A stretch of DNA of 10,282 nucleotides from Solirubrobacterales bacterium (GTDB lineage Bacteria; Actinomycetota; Thermoleophilia; Solirubrobacterales; Solirubrobacteraceae): assembly GCA_016215085.1 (NCBI GenBank), contig JACRMD010000118.1:16704-26985 (forward strand). Direction: 5' to 3'. Positions 1 through 6,140 of the stretch are shown one piece after another. The position numbers and the translations under genes are program-made. Below the pieces are notes generated by a model, which worked only from the letters and a program-made list of their open reading frames with translations, searched no databases and was not told the DNA's origin. Position 1 is the first letter of the stretch. Every line of letters starts with the position of its first letter.

Positions 1-2
1 CC

Positions 3-1322
3 GGCGAGGTCGCGACCGACCAGGACGCGATGCCCTTCTACCGGCCTCCCGGCGAGCGCTCCGCCCACGCCGGCGCCTGGGACCCCGACGACCTGCTCGT
101 CGTCGTCATGCGCCGCGCCAACGGCGACGTGCTCGGCGTCCTGTCGGTCGACGAGCCCGCCTCGGGCCTGCGCCCCACCGACGAGGACCTCGACCGCCTC
201 GTCGCCGTCGCCCACGTCGCGGCGGTCGCGATCGAGCAGGCCCAGGAGGCCCAGCGCGACGCCGACCACCGCCGCGCCCTGGAGCGCCTGCTGCACGTGT
301 CCTCCCGGATCGCCGACCAGCGCTCCCGCGGCGGCGTGCTCGACGCCGTGTGCGCCGGCATCCAGGACGCGCTCGGCTTCGAGAAGGTCGCCGTGATGCT
401 GCCCCAGGACCGCGAGATGCTGCGCCCCGCGGCGACCGCGGGCTGGGACGCCGCCGACCCGGCGCTGACCGTCGAGCTGACGCTGTCGCAGCTGGCTCCG
501 ATCATGCAGCCGGTCCACGAGCGCCACGGCTGCTTCCTGCTCGACCACGAGGAGGCCGAGGGCCTGCTCGGCCTGCACCAGTCGCCCTACGCGTCGCGCT
601 GCAACGGCCGCGGCCCGTACGCCTGGGAGCGCCACTGGCTGATCGTGCCGCTGCACGGCGGCGACGGCGAGCCGCGCGGGGTCATCTGGGTCGACGACCC
701 CGCCGACCGCCTCCTGCCCGGCCGCGAGCGGCTGCAGGCGCTGCGGCTCTTCGCCGACCAGGCGGCCGCCGCGCTGGAGGCCGCCCGCGACTTCGAGGCC
801 ACCGCGCACCGCGCCGCCCACGACGCCCTGACGGGCCTCGGCAACCGCGCGACGCTGGCCGACCGGCTGCGCCACGCGCTCCAGCGCGTCAAGCGCTCCA
901 GCGGCGCGCTGGCCGTGCTGTTCGTCGACCTCGACCGCTTCAAGGACATCAACGACACGCTCGGCCACGCCGCCGGCGACGAGCTGCTGCGCGTCATCGC
1001 CGCCCGGCTGGACGAGACGGTGCGCCCCGGGGACACCGTGGCGCGCTTCGGCGGCGACGAGTTCGTCGTGCTCTGCGAGGACCTCGCGGGGCCCGAGGAC
1101 GCGCTCGAGGTGGCCGAGCGGCTGCGCACCGAGGTCGCGCGCCCGATCGCGCTGCCCTCCGGCGTCGCGCAGGTCACGGCGTCGATCGGCGTCGCCCTGC
1201 CCGACCGGCCCGACCGCAGCGCCGAGACCGTCCTGCAGGCGGCCGACCGCGCGATGTACGAGGCCAAGGCCGCGGGGCGCGACAGCGCCCGCCTGGCCAC
1301 GCCCGGCGCCGGCTGGCCCTAG
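3..1322 (+). CDS. GAF-GAF-GGDEF diguanylate cyclase, 5' end cut by window edge
   Basis: Predicted to make cyclic di-GMP from two GTP. The frame is open from the first base, so the N terminus lies outside; 439 codons are visible (numbered from the codon at 3). Residues 1-80 are the end of a first GAF domain (VLGVLSVDEP, then a helix AVAIEQAQ). Residues about 92-265 form a second GAF domain, and about 272-432 a GGDEF domain. The domain opens with DALTGLGNR (274), has FVDLDRFKDIND with metal and substrate residues D309 and N317, and the intact signature RFGGDEF (GGDEF 350-354, nt 1050-1064). The inhibitory I-site RxxD is present as RPGD (341-344), exactly five residues before the signature, so product inhibition is likely. 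No EAL or HD-GYP domain follows, and no membrane segment is visible. GAF domains probably sense a small ligand; which one cannot be read here. The stop TAG overlaps the stop of the convergent gene by 4 nt. Confidence 0.93.
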   Translation, partial: GEVATDQDAMPFYRPPGERSAHAGAWDPDDLLVVVMRRANGDVLGVLSVDEPASGLRPTDEDLDRLVAVAHVAAVAIEQAQEAQRDADHRRALERLLHVSSRIADQRSRGGVLDAVCAGIQDALGFEKVAVMLPQDREMLRPAATAGWDAADPALTVELTLSQLAPIMQPVHERHGCFLLDHEEAEGLLGLHQSPYASRCNGRGPYAWERHWLIVPLHGGDGEPRGVIWVDDPADRLLPGRERLQALRLFADQAAAALEAARDFEATAHRAAHDALTGLGNRATLADRLRHALQRVKRSSGALAVLFVDLDRFKDINDTLGHAAGDELLRVIAARLDETVRPGDTVARFGGDEFVVLCEDLAGPEDALEVAERLRTEVARPIALPSGVAQVTASIGVALPDRPDRSAETVLQAADRAMYEAKAAGRDSARLATPGAGWP

Positions 1323-1984
1323 GGCGCCGCGTCGTCGAACAGCAGCCGCTGGTCCGGCCCCTGGCGCTCCTCGGCCAGCGCCGTGATCTGGTCGACCACG
1401 CGGCGCAGCTCGTCGACGTAGGGCTCGGCCGCCTCCCCCAGCCGGCCGCGCTCGCGCTCGAACGCCGCCGCCAGCTCGCGGTAGTAGATGCGCGTGGCGA
1501 TCCCCTGGCCCTGGCGGAAGCGCGCCCACAGCGCGTCGCCGTGGGTGCGGTAGTCCAGGAGGATCGAGCGGGCGTTGTGGACCTTGTCGGCGAGCGAGAC
1601 GCGCAGCGCGGCGGGCGACTTGCGCGGGAACGCGTCCACGTAGGCCTTCTTGCGCTGGTACCACGGGCGGTCGCGGTCGGCGGGGTCGACGGCGTCGCTG
1701 TTGTCGAGCACGATCGCCGCGACGGCCGGCCCGAAGGCCTCCTCGATCTGCGCCAGCGCCTCGCGGCCGCCGCCGTCCTCGACGACGTCGTGCAGGAGCG
1801 CGGCGATCGCCTCGTCCTCGTCGCCGTGCATCTCGAGCACCAGCGATGCGGCGGCCAGCAGGTGCGCCGTGTAGGGCACCGGCGTGCCCTTGCGCAGCTG
1901 GCGAGCGTGGTGGCGGGTGGCGAAGTGCAGCGCGGCGTCGAAGCGCTCGGTCAGCAGCGGCGTGTCGGTGAACGACTCGGTCAT
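1319..1984 (-). CDS. Stand-alone HD-domain (p)ppGpp hydrolase-like protein (MESH1/SpoT-type)
   Basis: A 221-residue protein resembling the hydrolase half of RelA/SpoT enzymes, with no synthetase, TGS or ACT domain, so a candidate small alarmone hydrolase that removes pyrophosphate from (p)ppGpp in the cytoplasm. Visible motifs in order: HHARQLRKGTPVPY (25-38), then H41, the HD pair H65-D66 in ALLHDVVED (catalytic-type E69, D70), and LADKVHNAR (131-139) with D133 as the fourth metal ligand. Thus H41, H65, D66 and D133, the Mn site known from MESH1, are all present. The C-terminal 80 residues are helical and charged. The ATG at 1984 is chosen because homology begins just after it; a GTG at 2017 in the same frame would add 11 residues but has no ribosome site. 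Alternatives within the HD superfamily, such as another nucleotide phosphohydrolase, cannot be excluded. It converges on the GGDEF gene and diverges from the small membrane protein gene. Confidence 0.85.
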   Translation of the reverse strand: MTESFTDTPLLTERFDAALHFATRHHARQLRKGTPVPYTAHLLAAASLVLEMHGDEDEAIAALLHDVVEDGGGREALAQIEEAFGPAVAAIVLDNSDAVDPADRDRPWYQRKKAYVDAFPRKSPAALRVSLADKVHNARSILLDYRTHGDALWARFRQGQGIATRIYYRELAAAFERERGRLGEAAEPYVDELRRVVDQITALAEERQGPDQRLLFDDAAP

Positions 1985-2039
1985 CGTGGCCGCCCACACG
2001 CTAGTTGCGATGGACACGTGGGTGGAGGATCATGTGCTT

Positions 2040-2045
2040 GAGGGA
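2040..2045 (+). promoter_or_regulatory. Shine-Dalgarno site GAGGGA that fixes the start at 2052
   Basis: GAGGGA lies 6 nt before the ATG at 2052. An in-frame ATG at 2010 would give a longer protein, but nothing purine-rich precedes it, so 2052 is preferred. Confidence 0.6.
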
Positions 2046-2051
2046 TCGCAC

Positions 2052-2207
2052 ATGGACACCGCCCAGCTCCTGCTCACCACGCTCGGGATCGCCATCGTCG
2101 CCTTCATGGTGCTGGCGGTGCTGAGCGGCGCGTGGTTCGGCACGTGGTGCGGCTCCGGTCGGCACGAGAACGACCCGGGCTTCCCGGGCGCCAAGCCGCC
2201 GCTGTAG
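2052..2207 (+). CDS. Small single-span membrane protein, 51 aa
   Basis: Encodes 51 residues: a short N terminus (MDTAQ), one hydrophobic helix of about 25 residues (6-30), then a short tail with Gly, Pro and charged residues ending in GAKPPL. C33 sits just after the membrane segment. I do not recognise a family and assign no function. Support for a real gene is the GAGGGA ribosome site, the gene-like hydrophobic composition, and G/C-rich third positions. It is divergent from the alarmone hydrolase with 67 bp between the two starts, so a promoter pair must fit there; I see no convincing -35/-10 pair. It is in the same frame as the glycosidase remnant downstream, but a TAG separates them, and its helix does not look like that enzyme's signal peptide. 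Confidence 0.6.
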   Translation: MDTAQLLLTTLGIAIVAFMVLAVLSGAWFGTWCGSGRHENDPGFPGAKPPL

Positions 2208-2234
2208 TCACCCGCGCGACCGGCCCGCTCAAGC

Positions 2235-2248
2235 CGCCGCCGGCGGCG
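2235..2248. repeat. 14-bp perfect GC palindrome after the small membrane gene
   Basis: CGCCGCCGGCGGCG reads the same on both strands and lies 27 nt past the stop at 2207. With no loop and no T-run it would be a poor terminator. It falls in the segment where the 5' end of the glycosidase gene appears to be missing and could simply reflect GC-rich composition. Confidence 0.4.
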
Positions 2249-2279
2249 ACGACCCCGTGGGCGTGCGCCCATCCGCCAC

Positions 2280-3011
2280 GTGCGCATCAACGTCCGCTGG
2301 GACGTCCTGCGCGACCCGGCGGCGTCGGCCGCGCTCGACGCCTGGCTGGCGGCCGCCCGCGGCGCCGGCGCCCGGCCGCTGGTGACGTTCGACCGGTCGC
2401 CGCGGCGGCCCTCGTACAACCCGTCGCCCGCGCAGCTCGCCGGCGCGCTGCGCGGCAGCCGCGCGCGCCACCCGTTCGTCCGCGAGTTCTCGACGTGGAA
2501 CGAGGCGAACATCAACAAGCGCCCGCAGACCGTCGCCCGCTGGTACCTGGCGCTGCGCCGCGCCTGCCCGTCGTGCACGATCCTCGGCGCCGACCTCCTC
2601 GACCGCGCCAACGCCGGCAGCTGGGCGCGGCGCTTCGTGCGCGCCGCGCGCCGCACGCCCGCGGTCTGGGGCCTGCACAACTACATCGACGCCGACCGGA
2701 TGAGCACGAAGGCGACGCGCTCGCTCCTGCGCGCGGTCGGCGGCCGGATCTGGTTCACCGAGACCGGTGGCATCGTGCGCCGCAGCAACGGCAGCGCGGT
2801 CCGCTTCCCCACCGGCGTCTCGCGCGCGGCGAAGGTCACGCGCTTCATCTTCGACCGGCTCGCGCGGCTCAGCCCGCGCATCCAGCGCGTGTACCTGTAC
2901 CACTGGGACACCGGCGAGCAGGGCGGCCCGACCTGGGACTCGGGCTTCGTCGGCCCCGACGGCCGCGCCCGCCCCGCGCTCGAGGTGCTGCGCCGCGTCC
3001 TCGGCCGATGA
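2280..3011 (+). CDS. GH-A clan glycoside hydrolase-like protein, N-terminally incomplete (possible pseudogene)
   Basis: A 243-codon frame from a GTG, resembling the C-terminal two thirds of a TIM-barrel glycosidase (GH5/GH39-like clan A) of a type I recall from Thermoleophilia. The clan's two catalytic residues are present: acid/base E75 in STWNEAN (72-78) and nucleophile E161 in WFTETGG (158-164). Other barrel landmarks are GADLLD, WGLHNYID and YLYHWDTG (last strands). The barrel's first strand and any signal peptide are absent. Similarity seems to reach upstream of the GTG: codons 2271-2282 read I-R-H-V, leading into RINVRWD, the usual second-strand sequence. Between the in-frame TAG at 2205 and the GTG at 2280 there is no ATG, GTG or TTG, and no Shine-Dalgarno precedes the GTG. 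I infer a 5' truncation or frameshift, or an assembly error. The substrate cannot be told. A hairpin terminator begins 5 nt after its TGA. Confidence 0.68.
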   Translation: MRINVRWDVLRDPAASAALDAWLAAARGAGARPLVTFDRSPRRPSYNPSPAQLAGALRGSRARHPFVREFSTWNEANINKRPQTVARWYLALRRACPSCTILGADLLDRANAGSWARRFVRAARRTPAVWGLHNYIDADRMSTKATRSLLRAVGGRIWFTETGGIVRRSNGSAVRFPTGVSRAAKVTRFIFDRLARLSPRIQRVYLYHWDTGEQGGPTWDSGFVGPDGRARPALEVLRRVLGR

Positions 3012-3015
3012 GTGC

Positions 3016-3046
3016 AACGAAAGCCGGAACGGTTCCGGCTTTCGTT
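3016..3046. terminator. Symmetric, probably bidirectional hairpin terminator
   Basis: Perfect 15-nt arms (AACGAAAGCCGGAAC and its complement) flank a single G. Because the outer arm is A-rich on the left and T-rich on the right (CTTTCGTT), RNA from either strand ends in a stem followed by U-rich sequence. It starts 5 nt after the glycosidase stop and faces the minus-strand genes that converge from the right, so it can serve both. Confidence 0.85.
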
Positions 3047-3081
3047 ACGTTCGCGCTGCGGCCCGGCTGCCGGCGACGCCG

Positions 3082-3233
3082 CTAGGCCTCGCCGCGCGCA
3101 GCGCGCGGCGAGGGACCCGGGATGAGCCCGAGCACGAGCGCCCCGGCCGCGATCCCGGCCACGGTCGCGGCAGGCCCGCGGCCACGACCGGCGTGCCGGC
3201 GAGCGCGAGGACGAGACGTGCGGCGCGGGGCAT
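3082..3233 (-). pseudogene. Small two-span membrane protein gene, apparently frameshifted
   Basis: From ATG 3233, 19 nt after the stop of the upstream minus-strand gene, the frame reads MPRAARLVLALAGTPVVAAG, a gene-like hydrophobic stretch. It then degenerates into Arg/Pro/Ser-rich sequence running into the terminator (stop at 3045). In the frame one base back, starting near nt 3175, the sequence becomes PAATVAGIAAGALVLGLIPG and ends with a TAG at 3084-3082. Joined, the two parts make about 50 residues with two hydrophobic segments. One missing base in the G/C run at about 3172-3178 would explain the break. It could be a real mutation, a sequencing error, or chance in GC-rich DNA. No function is assigned. 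Confidence 0.35.
3087..3113. repeat. Perfect 13-bp inverted repeat, 1-nt centre
   Basis: CCTCGCCGCGCGC and its exact complement flank one A (3100). On the minus strand it lies at the very end of the small putative frameshifted gene, 3 nt before its TAG. It has no T-run, so it may act as a GC-rich terminator stem for leftward transcripts or be a short palindromic repeat. It is 40 bp from the terminator at 3016-3046. Confidence 0.6.
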
Positions 3234-3252
3234 GCGGCGGGCACCGTACCCG

Positions 3253-3612
3253 CTAGGGCGCGTGGCTCCTGGCGTCCTGGCCCTCGAGCAGCGCCATGCC
3301 AACGACGAGGGCGGCAACGATCAGGACCGCCGCGGCGAGCGCGAGGCGCGGCCGGTGCCGCAGCGGCGCGACGACGAGCGCGGTCAGCAGCGTCGGACCG
3401 AGGGTCAGCGAGAGCCACGGCCGCCCGGCGTCGATCGTGTCGCACGTGCCCGCCCGCGGCATCCCGTCCTGGGGCGGGAACATGCCGTGGCAGAGGCTGT
3501 GGACGTTGATCGCCGTGTACGCCGCCAGGGCGCCCATCGCGAGCACGAGGACCGCGACGAAGCCCCAGGCCGCCTGCGCGGCGGTCGGCTCGCCCTTCAG
3601 CGCCGGCGGCAC
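3253..3612 (-). CDS. Hypothetical three-span membrane protein, 119 aa
   Basis: No family recognised. The 119 residues show three hydrophobic segments, roughly 17-35 (GFVAVLVLAMGALAAYTAI), 68-84 and 90-108. Segments one and two are joined by a loop with two cysteines, C41 and C57, flanking a Met/Pro/Gly-rich stretch. If that loop lies outside the membrane, a disulfide is plausible. The C terminus is short and polar. The start is taken as the GTG at 3612 because an in-frame TGA lies four codons upstream; there is no clear ribosome site and the next Met (26) would delete half the first helix. It follows the DUF3159 gene on the same strand by 66 bp, a gap holding a possible stem-loop, so it may or may not belong to that operon. 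Confidence 0.65.
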   Translation of the reverse strand: MPPALKGEPTAAQAAWGFVAVLVLAMGALAAYTAINVHSLCHGMFPPQDGMPRAGTCDTIDAGRPWLSLTLGPTLLTALVVAPLRHRPRLALAAAVLIVAALVVGMALLEGQDARSHAP

Positions 3613-3643
3613 GTCGAGACGTCAGCGATCGTCACGGCCATGC

Positions 3644-3666
3644 GCGCCGATCCTCGCAGATCGCGC
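3644..3666 (-). terminator. Possible stem-loop after the DUF3159 gene
   Basis: On the minus strand GCGCGATC and GATCGGCGC can pair with one bulged base around a 6-nt loop, 12 nt after the stop at 3679. No T-run follows, so it is a weak candidate for ending the dxr-to-DUF3159 transcript. Confidence 0.25.
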
Positions 3667-3678
3667 CGATGCTCCCGC

Positions 3679-4326
3679 TCAGGCCGACGCCGGCGCCGGG
3701 GGCGCCCGGCGGACCAGCCGCCACGTGAGCCAGAGGCCGAGCGCGAAGAGCGGCACGCCCATCGCGGTCCGCGCGACGCCCAGGGCGACCACCGCGCTGA
3801 CGAGGTACAGCGGCAGCTGCACGAGCAGCCGCAGGAGGAAGACGCCCGCCCACAGCCACGTGGCCTGGACGAAGGCCCGCACGCGCGCGGGGTCCTCGCG
3901 CCAGCCCGGGCCCTCGCCGTCCAGGCGCGTCCAGATCTCGCCGACCAGCGGGCGCCGCACCGCCAAGGACACCAGGAACGCCGCCGCGTACGCCGCGTTG
4001 GCGAGCAGGCCGGGCAGGAAGAAGTTCTCCGCCCTGCCGGACTTCGCCGCGACGAACGCCGCGAAGGCCACGCCGACCAGGCCCGAGAGCGCGTGGCGCG
4101 GCGTCTCGCGCCGCGCGAGGCGCAGCACCGAGAGCACGAGCGCCAGCCCGACGGCGACGCCCGCCGAGACGTTCGTGTCCGAGCCCGACACGGCATAGGC
4201 GACGACGAACGCGACCGCCGGCAGCGTCGTCTCGGCCAGGCCGAGCGGGCCGCCGACGGCCTCGACGATGCCCTCGCCGCTGGGCGGCGGGACGTGCCGG
4301 GTCTCGCGATGCTCGTGCTCGGTCAG
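3679..4326 (-). CDS. DUF3159 family membrane protein, likely CTG start
   Basis: A 215-residue polytopic membrane protein matching, from memory, the actinobacterial DUF3159 family, whose function is not established. After a polar N terminus (HEHRETRH) and GEGIVEAVGGP come hydrophobic segments at about 33-48, 53-69, 78-95, 101-122, 153-180 and 188-204. Family-like landmarks are SGRAENFFLPGLLANAAY (96-113), RRPLVGEIW (124-132) and LPLYL (171-175). The domain needs a start before residue 18, yet the frame has no ATG, GTG or TTG there. It remains open far into the acyl-CoA synthetase gene with none nearby either. The best candidate is the CTG at 4326, overlapping the synthetase stop as CTGA, which would give tight translational coupling. 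Identity of the family is fairly sure, the start is not. Confidence 0.78.
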   Translation of the reverse strand: MTEHEHRETRHVPPPSGEGIVEAVGGPLGLAETTLPAVAFVVAYAVSGSDTNVSAGVAVGLALVLSVLRLARRETPRHALSGLVGVAFAAFVAAKSGRAENFFLPGLLANAAYAAAFLVSLAVRRPLVGEIWTRLDGEGPGWREDPARVRAFVQATWLWAGVFLLRLLVQLPLYLVSAVVALGVARTAMGVPLFALGLWLTWRLVRRAPPAPASA

Positions 4327-6101
4327 GAGTACATCGTGGCGATCTGCTCGCCGTACTTCTCCGCGATCGGCTTGCGCTTGAGCTTCATCGTCGGCGTGAG
4401 CTCGTCGCCGCCGGGCAGCCAGTCGCCCTGGACGATCGTGAACTTCTTGATCTGCTCGACCCGTGCGAGCTTCGCGTTGGCCGCCTCGATCGCCTCCTCG
4501 ACGGCCGCGCGCACGTCGTCGCGCTGGGCCAGCGACTCCAGCGACGTGTCCTCGATCCCGCGCTGCTGCGCCCACGCCGGGGCGAAGTCCGCGTCGAGCA
4601 CCACGAGGGCCGTGTTGTAGGGCTTGGCGTCGCCGATCACGACCGCATTGCCGATGAGCGGCGACGAGGACTTGACGGTGGCCTCGATGTTCGCGGGCGA
4701 CATGTTCTTGCCGGCCGCGTTGATGATGATCTCCTTCTTGCGGTCGACGATCTTGACGTAGCCGTCCTCGTCGATCTGCGCGATGTCGCCCGTGTGCAGC
4801 CAGCCGTCGTCGTCGAGCGCCTCGGCGGTCTTGTCGGGCAGGTTGCGGTAGCCGAGCATCACGACCTCGGAGCGCACCAGCAGCTCGCCGTCCTCGCCGA
4901 GCTTGACCTCGACGCCCGGCGACGGCGGCCCGACCGTCCCGATCTTGATGCGGTCGGGCGGGTTGACGCAGCCCGCGCCGCAGGTCTCGCTCATCCCCCA
5001 CAGCTCGGCCAGCGGCAGCCCGATGGCGTGGAAGAACTCGAGCACCTCGACCGGCGTCGGCGCGGCGCCGACGTTGATGGCGAGCACCTGATCGAGGCCC
5101 AGCATCGCGCGCCACTTCGAGAAGTACGCCTCGTCGGCGGCGGCGACCTCGGCGGCGAGGTCGGCGGGGACCTCCTCGCCGGCCTGCTCGAGCTGCACCT
5201 TGCGCCGGCCGGCCTCGACCGCCTTGCGGGCGCCCTCGTCGGCGGCGAGCATGCCCTCCAGGCCGCTCTTGAGCTTCTCCCAGATGCGCGGCACCGCGAA
5301 GAACCACTGCGGGCGGACCTCGGGCAGGTAGCCGAGGACCTCACGCGGGTTCGGGCACGAGGTGATCTGGAAGCCGAAGACGATCGGCAGGTAGTGGTGC
5401 GCGGCGCGCTCGGCGATGTGCGCGCTGGGCAGCCACGAGATGACCCGCGAGCCCTCGGGGAAGTCGATCATCTCCTCGATCGCCGAGACCGCCGAGAGCA
5501 GGTTGCGGTGCGAGAGCTGGACGCCCTTCGGCGGCCCGGTCGTGCCCGAGGTGTAGATGAGCGTCAGCACGTCGTTGGGCTGCAGCGCGGCGACCGAGGC
5601 CTCCGGATCGAAGCCGTCCGCGCGGCCCATGACGTCCTCGATCGCCGTCGTGCCCTCGCGGCCCTCGCCGTCGACGACCACGACGTGCTCGAGGTCGGGC
5701 AGCGACTTGCGCGCCTCGAGCACGTTGTCGAGGAACTCGGGCTCGGTGACGATCACGCGCGCGCCCGCGTCCTGGACCACGTACTGGATCTGCTCGGGCG
5801 TGTACTGCATGTAGATCGAGAACGGCGTCGCGCCGACCGTCATCGCCGCGATGTCGGCCAGGTGGAACTCCGGCCGGTTGGAGAGCATCAGCGCGACCGC
5901 GTCGCCGCGCTTGACGCCCAGCGCCGCCAGGCCGCCGGCCAGCGCGTCGACCTTCTCGCGCAGCTCGGCCCACGTCCACGACACGGCGTCGCCCTTGGTG
6001 CGGACCGCGACCTCGGCGGCGCGCTGGCTCGCCGTGATCCGGAACGCCTCGGCGATCGTCGCGGCGTCCACCGCGCGCTTGGGCGTCGTGCTGCTCTCCA
6101 T
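4323..6101 (-). CDS. Long-chain fatty acid--CoA ligase (AMP-forming, FadD15-like)
   Basis: A full-length 592-residue ANL-superfamily enzyme that activates a fatty acid with ATP to an acyl-adenylate and transfers it to CoA. Motifs are complete: the ATP loop YTSGTTGPPKG (183-193), GAAPTP (345-350), LWGMSE (368-372 region), the ATP-ribose Asp in GWLHTGDI (433-440), the hinge and CoA region VDRKKEIIINAAGKNMSPA (452-470), and the C-terminal LTPTMKLKRKPI (568-579), where K573 is the likely catalytic lysine. Length and the Glu/Ala-rich helical insert (about 280-330) fit bacterial long-chain ACS of the FadD15 type (COG1022). Chain-length preference cannot be read. The ATG at 6101 has a strong AGGAGG site. 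It lies 39 nt after rseP and overlaps the DUF3159 gene, so membrane-lipid supply or fatty acid uptake is a plausible shared theme, by inference. No signal peptide is seen; it is probably cytoplasmic or membrane-associated. Confidence 0.95.
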   Translation of the reverse strand: MESSTTPKRAVDAATIAEAFRITASQRAAEVAVRTKGDAVSWTWAELREKVDALAGGLAALGVKRGDAVALMLSNRPEFHLADIAAMTVGATPFSIYMQYTPEQIQYVVQDAGARVIVTEPEFLDNVLEARKSLPDLEHVVVVDGEGREGTTAIEDVMGRADGFDPEASVAALQPNDVLTLIYTSGTTGPPKGVQLSHRNLLSAVSAIEEMIDFPEGSRVISWLPSAHIAERAAHHYLPIVFGFQITSCPNPREVLGYLPEVRPQWFFAVPRIWEKLKSGLEGMLAADEGARKAVEAGRRKVQLEQAGEEVPADLAAEVAAADEAYFSKWRAMLGLDQVLAINVGAAPTPVEVLEFFHAIGLPLAELWGMSETCGAGCVNPPDRIKIGTVGPPSPGVEVKLGEDGELLVRSEVVMLGYRNLPDKTAEALDDDGWLHTGDIAQIDEDGYVKIVDRKKEIIINAAGKNMSPANIEATVKSSSPLIGNAVVIGDAKPYNTALVVLDADFAPAWAQQRGIEDTSLESLAQRDDVRAAVEEAIEAANAKLARVEQIKKFTIVQGDWLPGGDELTPTMKLKRKPIAEKYGEQIATMYS

Positions 6102-6109
6102 CCTCAGTT

Positions 6110-6115
6110 CCTCCT
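6110..6115 (-). promoter_or_regulatory. Strong Shine-Dalgarno AGGAGG for the acyl-CoA ligase
   Basis: AGGAGG stands 8 nt before the ATG at 6101, inside the 39-nt gap after rseP. It is the clearest ribosome site in the window and fixes this start. Confidence 0.75.
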
Positions 6116-6140
6116 CGTAGCCCTCGACCGGGCGTTGAGG

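Noticed and set aside
2005..2033. TTGCGA/GATCAT as a promoter for the small membrane protein gene
   Set aside because: The spacing is 17 nt but the -10 lacks the TAnnnT pattern; too weak to list.
350..2041. A 563-codon + frame overlapping the GGDEF gene and the hydrolase
   Set aside because: Extremely Arg/Pro/Ala-rich in one half and antisense to the HD protein in the other; it ignores both real genes.
2229..3445. Minus-strand frames and the + frame at 2132 across the glycosidase gene
   Set aside because: The glycosidase frame carries WNEAN and ETGG motifs; the others are low-complexity Arg/Ala shadows.
4327..5307. N-terminal extension of the DUF3159 frame deep into the ligase gene
   Set aside because: The extension is Arg/Gly/Ala-rich shadow of the ligase; gene-like sequence begins only at about 4280.
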